A DNA stretch of 10,051 nt from an uncultured Bacteroidales bacterium (GTDB lineage: Bacteria; Bacteroidota; Bacteroidia; Bacteroidales; UBA932): the NCBI GenBank assembly GCA_945982095.1, contig CAMFRR010000016.1, forward strand, positions 1 to 10,051, given 5' to 3'. The notes under the pieces are model-generated. The model was not told the DNA's origin and did no database searches. It was given only the letters and a program-made list of their open reading frames with translations. Below are positions 6,895 through 10,051 of this stretch, piece after piece. The stretch's first letter is position 1, and every line of letters starts with the position of its first letter. Position numbers and translations under genes: made by a program.

Positions 6895-8318
6895 AAAAGA
6901 CATTTCTTTCGGCCCTTGCGGCCATTCTGTGCCTGGGAAGCTTTGCTCAGGACAATTTCAACAAGACTCCACAGGAAGGTAATGAGCGCATATTGCTTCA
7001 GGCCTGGTGCTGGTCATTCAACACTATACGTGAAAACCTTCCTGCCATAGCCGAAGCCGGCTATACACACGTACAGACACCTCCGGCCCAGCTCTGCGTG
7101 ACCCAGACCAAGGGAGACAAGGGCGGCGGAAACCAGCTCTACGGAAAAGGCCGCTGGTACTACCACTACCAGCCTACTGATTGGAAAATAGGCAATTATC
7201 AGGTGGGTACAAAGGAAGACCTCATAGCCCTGTGCCAGGAGGCTGAAAAATATGGGGTCAAGATTATGGTGGATGTGCTTCCTAACCACACCTCAATAGA
7301 CGATACACGCGTGGAGGATGCCCTCGACGAGGCGGTAGGCGGCCATGACAAGCTTTACCATGCCAACGGCTTCAATGAGATACGCGACTACAACGACCGT
7401 CTCCAGTGTACTACAGGCCAGATGGGCGGTCTTCCTGATGTAAATACAGAGAATCCTGATTTCCAGCATTACTACATGACTTATGTCAATGACCTTATTG
7501 CCTGCGGAGTACGCGGATTCCGCTATGATACTGCAAAGCATATAGGTCTGCCTTCCGATCCTGTGGACCCTGCATCTGCTCAGAACGATTTCTGGCAGGT
7601 GGCCCTGGGCTACAAGGATGTTAAAGGCCTGAGGCTCACCATTCCTGAGGACGGCCTTTTCATTTATGGCGAAGTGCTCCAGGACCGCAATGTGAAGGAA
7701 GAGGAATATGGCACTTTCATCGATCTGACGGCCAGCTCCTATGGACACGTGCTGCGCAATATACTCAATGCAAAGAACTGGGGAGCAGACAATTACGATA
7801 ACTGGTGCCATAGCGTGGCCCCTTCTCACCTGGTAACATGGGTAGAGAGCCACGACACCTACTGCAATGCGCACGAGTCTGCAAACCTTACTGATGCACA
7901 GATACGTCAGGCTTGGGCCTTCCTTGTGGCACGCCGTTACGGCCAGCCTCTATTCTATTCACGTCCTGACGGCTCAGGACCGGGCAATGTATGGGGCAAC
8001 AATATAGTAGGAGCCCGCGGCAACCTCGAATTCTGTCATCCTGAGGTGGTTGCAGCCAACAAGTTCCGCAAGGCCATGATAGCCGAGCCTGAGACTATTT
8101 CAGTGAATGAAGACAAAACCATCGCGGCTGTCAACCGTGGCAAGAAAGGAGCTGTGCTTGTGAACATAACCGACAAGACCATCACTACATCTCTTGCAAC
8201 CACACTGCCTGACGGCAAATATACCGATGCTGTGCATGGCAATGTTTTCCGTGTCAAAAAGGGAGTCATTTCAGGAACTTTTGCTCCTGAAAGCTCATAT
8301 GTGCTGTATCGCAGATAG
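6891..8318 (+). CDS. Secreted alpha-amylase, GH13 family (AmyE-like)
   Basis: The 475-residue protein should hydrolyse internal alpha-1,4 bonds of starch-like glucans. Residues 1-19 are a Sec signal peptide, probably cut after SFA; C14 lacks a proper lipobox, so a soluble periplasmic or secreted form is expected. The (beta/alpha)8 barrel carries all four GH13 regions: DVLPNH (128-133), GFRYDTAKH with nucleophile D213, GEVLQ with acid/base E261, and WVESHD with stabiliser D322. Residues about 400-475 form the usual C-terminal beta domain, and no starch-binding module follows. Segments such as QAWCWSFNTI, WVESHDTY and LPDGKY resemble remembered Bacillus subtilis AmyE (subfamily GH13_28). The start overlaps the recQ stop (ATGA), and menG begins 3 bases after its stop. 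No SusC/SusD-type genes are nearby. Frequent ATA isoleucine codons match the neighbours. Confidence 0.94.
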   Translation: MKKTFLSALAAILCLGSFAQDNFNKTPQEGNERILLQAWCWSFNTIRENLPAIAEAGYTHVQTPPAQLCVTQTKGDKGGGNQLYGKGRWYYHYQPTDWKIGNYQVGTKEDLIALCQEAEKYGVKIMVDVLPNHTSIDDTRVEDALDEAVGGHDKLYHANGFNEIRDYNDRLQCTTGQMGGLPDVNTENPDFQHYYMTYVNDLIACGVRGFRYDTAKHIGLPSDPVDPASAQNDFWQVALGYKDVKGLRLTIPEDGLFIYGEVLQDRNVKEEEYGTFIDLTASSYGHVLRNILNAKNWGADNYDNWCHSVAPSHLVTWVESHDTYCNAHESANLTDAQIRQAWAFLVARRYGQPLFYSRPDGSGPGNVWGNNIVGARGNLEFCHPEVVAANKFRKAMIAEPETISVNEDKTIAAVNRGKKGAVLVNITDKTITTSLATTLPDGKYTDAVHGNVFRVKKGVISGTFAPESSYVLYRR

Positions 8319-8321
8319 ACT

Positions 8322-9032
8322 ATGGAGGGACCAAAGACGGACAAGATACAGTCCATGTTCGATTCCATAGCCGACGACTACGACAAGCTCAACCACATAC
8401 TCTCACTGGACCTGGACAAGACCTGGCGCAAGAGAGCATTGAGATACATTACCGACCTCAAGGGAGAAGGTGATGTATTGGACATTGCCTGCGGCACAGG
8501 AGATTTCAGCATAGAGATAGCAAAGCATGGCTCAGAATTGGATGTTACTGGCCTGGATTTGTCCGAAGGTATGCTGGATGTGATGAGGCAGAAGCTTGCC
8601 AAGGAAGGCCTTGAGTCGCGTGTCAGAACCATGCAGGGCAATGCCGAGTGCATGCCCTTTTCCTGCAACAGTTTCGACAGGGTGACCATAGCCTTCGGCA
8701 TACGCAATTTCGAACATAGGGAGAAGGCCCTCAAGGAAATTCTGAGGGTGTTGAAGCCGGGAGGACGTCTGGTGATACTGGAACTATCTGTGCCTTCGAA
8801 CCGCTTCATGAGATGGTGTTATTGTCAGTATTTTTCCAAGATACTGCCGTGGATAGGCGGAAAAGTGTCGGGAGACAAGGCGGCTTATAAATATCTGCCA
8901 GCCTCAGTGCTGAATTTTCCGGATAAAAGGACATGGATGGCGACGATGCGCGATTGTGGTTATTGTGCCGTGCGCCATAGGGCTTTTACTTTCGGTGTTT
9001 GCCGTTTATATAGGGGAGAGAAGAAGAGATGA
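8322..9032 (+). CDS. menG: Demethylmenaquinone methyltransferase (MenG/UbiE)
   Basis: This cytoplasmic, membrane-associated enzyme uses S-adenosylmethionine to methylate demethylmenaquinol, the last step of menaquinone synthesis. The 236 residues are typical. The SAM-binding motif I is LDIACGTGDFS (53-63), followed by the acidic strand VTGLDLS (75-81). The second UbiE signature RVLKPGGRLVILELS (142-156) is perfect. The first signature, YDKLNHILSLDLDKTW (20-35), has D32 where most members have histidine. In an organism of this type menaquinone is the expected quinone, and menA follows immediately, so the menaquinone role is preferred over ubiquinone. The ATG lies 3 bases after the amylase stop and the TGA overlaps the menA ATG, implying translational coupling. 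Confidence 0.95.
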   Translation: MEGPKTDKIQSMFDSIADDYDKLNHILSLDLDKTWRKRALRYITDLKGEGDVLDIACGTGDFSIEIAKHGSELDVTGLDLSEGMLDVMRQKLAKEGLESRVRTMQGNAECMPFSCNSFDRVTIAFGIRNFEHREKALKEILRVLKPGGRLVILELSVPSNRFMRWCYCQYFSKILPWIGGKVSGDKAAYKYLPASVLNFPDKRTWMATMRDCGYCAVRHRAFTFGVCRLYRGEKKR

Positions 9033-9922
9033 CGTGCAAGTCTTGTCTGCGCTCTATGCGCCTGCGCACCCTGCCTTTGTCTCTGGCGGGAGTAATTGCC
9101 GGCATTTCGCTGGCCGCAGACCATAATTCATTAAACTGGCCGCTTGTTACGGCCCTTCTGCTGACTACCGTGTTGCTGCAGATTCTGTCCAACCTTTCCA
9201 ACGAGTTGGGGGATACGCTCAGCGGCACGGACACTGAGCAAAGGCAGGGAATACATTATTCTTTGCAGGATGGAGGTATGAGCATTGCCCAGATGAAGGC
9301 CTTTATTGCCGTGGTGGCGGTGTTGTGCTGCTGCAGCGGTGCGGTGATGACCTGGCTGAGTTTCGGCACTCTGTTTTCCTGGCAGCCGATGTTGCTGCTT
9401 GCTCTTGGAGCAGCAGCGATATGGGCTGCGGTGAACTATACGCTGGGAAAGAATCCGTATGGATATAGGGGTAAAGGAGATTATTTCGTATTTGTTTTCT
9501 TCGGACTGGTTGCAGTTATTGGGGCTGCTTATGTGTGCTCGCACAGTTTCGAGTGGCTGTGGCTGCTCCCTGGCGCCGCTTTCGGAGCCTGGAGTGTAGC
9601 AGTCCTTAATGTTAACAATATAAGAGATATGAAGACAGACTCAGCCACCCGCACAACCGTGGCCTTGAAACTCGGCGTCCGTAAGGCGCGCATTTATCAG
9701 ACCGTACTGATTGCAAGCGGATGGCTGTTCCTGACAGTTTATTTCTGTATGTCAGGGAAGTTTTCTGTTGAGGCTTGGAAGTCTGCTCTCACATTCCTGA
9801 CCCTGCCTTTCTTTGCTTTCCACCTTTACGGTGTCTGGACCAGGACTGACAGGGCTCTCGATCCTATGCTTCCTCTGCTTGTGCTCTCAAGTTTTGCAAC
9901 TTCCCTTTTGTTTGCTTTGTAG
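9029..9922 (+). CDS. menA: 1,4-dihydroxy-2-naphthoate polyprenyltransferase MenA
   Basis: MenA is an integral inner-membrane prenyltransferase that attaches the polyprenyl chain to 1,4-dihydroxy-2-naphthoate, making demethylmenaquinone, the substrate of MenG. The 297-residue product belongs to the UbiA superfamily. It has about eight or nine hydrophobic segments and two aspartate-rich motifs that bind the Mg-diphosphate: N58 and D62 with D68 (in NLSNELGDTLSGTD) and N196, D200 and D204 (in NVNNIRDMKTD). The conserved NPYGYRGKGDYFVFVFFG loop at about 142-159 is characteristic of MenA. The start overlaps the menG stop by 4 bases, so the two last pathway steps are co-translated. It is the last gene of the recQ-amylase-menG-menA run; an inverted repeat lies 31 bases past the stop. 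Confidence 0.96.
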   Translation: MTCKSCLRSMRLRTLPLSLAGVIAGISLAADHNSLNWPLVTALLLTTVLLQILSNLSNELGDTLSGTDTEQRQGIHYSLQDGGMSIAQMKAFIAVVAVLCCCSGAVMTWLSFGTLFSWQPMLLLALGAAAIWAAVNYTLGKNPYGYRGKGDYFVFVFFGLVAVIGAAYVCSHSFEWLWLLPGAAFGAWSVAVLNVNNIRDMKTDSATRTTVALKLGVRKARIYQTVLIASGWLFLTVYFCMSGKFSVEAWKSALTFLTLPFFAFHLYGVWTRTDRALDPMLPLLVLSSFATSLLFAL

Positions 9923-9946
9923 CGGCTTTTATTCCGCATCTATAAA

Positions 9947-9982
9947 GCATTTACTCAAGTTTCGCTAAATGCGAAACTTGAG
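9947..9982. terminator. Perfect 12-bp inverted repeat between convergent genes, possible bidirectional terminator
   Basis: CTCAAGTTTCGC at 9954-9965 is the exact reverse complement of 9971-9982, with a 5-base loop TAAAT. The stem begins 31 bases after the menA stop on the plus strand, and on the minus strand it begins 4 bases after the stop of the gene entering from the right. That position fits a shared terminator. However, neither side has a good T-run, so it is not a classical rho-independent terminator. GCATTTA at 9947-9953 also complements TAAATGC at 9966-9972, allowing an alternative, mutually exclusive 7-bp hairpin. It could instead be a REP-like intergenic palindrome. The structure is seen directly; the role is inferred. 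Confidence 0.5.
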
Positions 9983-9986
9983 ATAT

Positions 9987-10051
9987 TTACCTTGTCTGTA
10001 TAGTAAGCGAGGCGGTCTTCAGGCCTGAACCCTTTACCTTGAGCGTTGCGT
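9987..10051 (-). CDS. C-terminal end of an unidentified convergent protein (partial)
   Basis: On the minus strand one frame is open from the right edge to a TAA at 9989-9987 and encodes the final 20 residues ATLKVKGSGLKTASLTIQTR. Alternating hydrophobic and polar residues suggest beta strands, as at the end of a beta-sandwich domain of an exported enzyme, but this is too short to assign a family. Codon choice looks like that of the neighbouring genes. A second minus frame stays open a little longer, to a stop at 9955-9957, but that would place its end inside the inverted repeat, so this frame is preferred. The gene is convergent with menA. Confidence 0.55.
   Translation of the reverse strand, partial: ATLKVKGSGLKTASLTIQTR

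Noticed and set aside
7293..7874. 193-codon open frame on the minus strand
   Set aside because: It is antisense to the catalytic core of the amylase gene and shows no family features.
9955..10050. Alternative minus-strand frame (31 codons) entering from the right edge
   Set aside because: Its stop falls inside the inverted repeat. The other frame ends just before the repeat and has more protein-like strand periodicity, though the choice is not certain.

Overview
The window is chromosomal core-genome sequence from a member of the Bacteroidota, most likely a gut-type Bacteroidales species. Support comes from two good matches to the Bacteroidota promoter -7 box (TAnnTTTG), the general lack of Shine-Dalgarno sites before starts, a long RecQ with a C-terminal helical extension, an FKBP-type lipoprotein and menaquinone genes. 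The first 44 bases are not genomic: they are an Illumina Nextera library adapter (end of P5, an 8-base index, the read-1 adapter and the Tn5 mosaic end) left on the contig end. Genomic sequence starts at position 45.

Left half, minus strand, read from right to left: a secreted FKBP-type peptidyl-prolyl isomerase lipoprotein (4599-3850), a strong hairpin terminator (3780-3811), then a tightly packed operon fhs - dnaG - metG. fhs makes 10-formyl-tetrahydrofolate and dnaG is the replication primase. Only the first 17 codons of metG (methionyl-tRNA synthetase) survive before the adapter cuts it off. A promoter for the operon lies just downstream of the terminator, with its -33 box probably inside the terminator loop.

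Right half, plus strand: recQ (DNA helicase), a secreted GH13 alpha-amylase, menG (demethylmenaquinone methyltransferase) and menA (DHNA polyprenyltransferase). The four are joined by 4-base overlaps or a 3-base gap, so they are very probably one transcript. MenA and MenG perform the last two steps of menaquinone synthesis, while the amylase and helicase share no obvious pathway with them. recQ and the FKBP gene diverge from a 90-base promoter region. After menA comes a perfect 12-bp inverted repeat, then the last 20 codons of an unidentified convergent minus-strand gene that runs off the right end.

I found no CRISPR array, tRNA or rRNA gene, genuine mobile element, defence system or other novel system. 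The points most worth attention are the adapter artefact that truncates metG, the AmyE-like amylase wedged between recQ and the menaquinone genes, and the unusual inverted repeat after menA.
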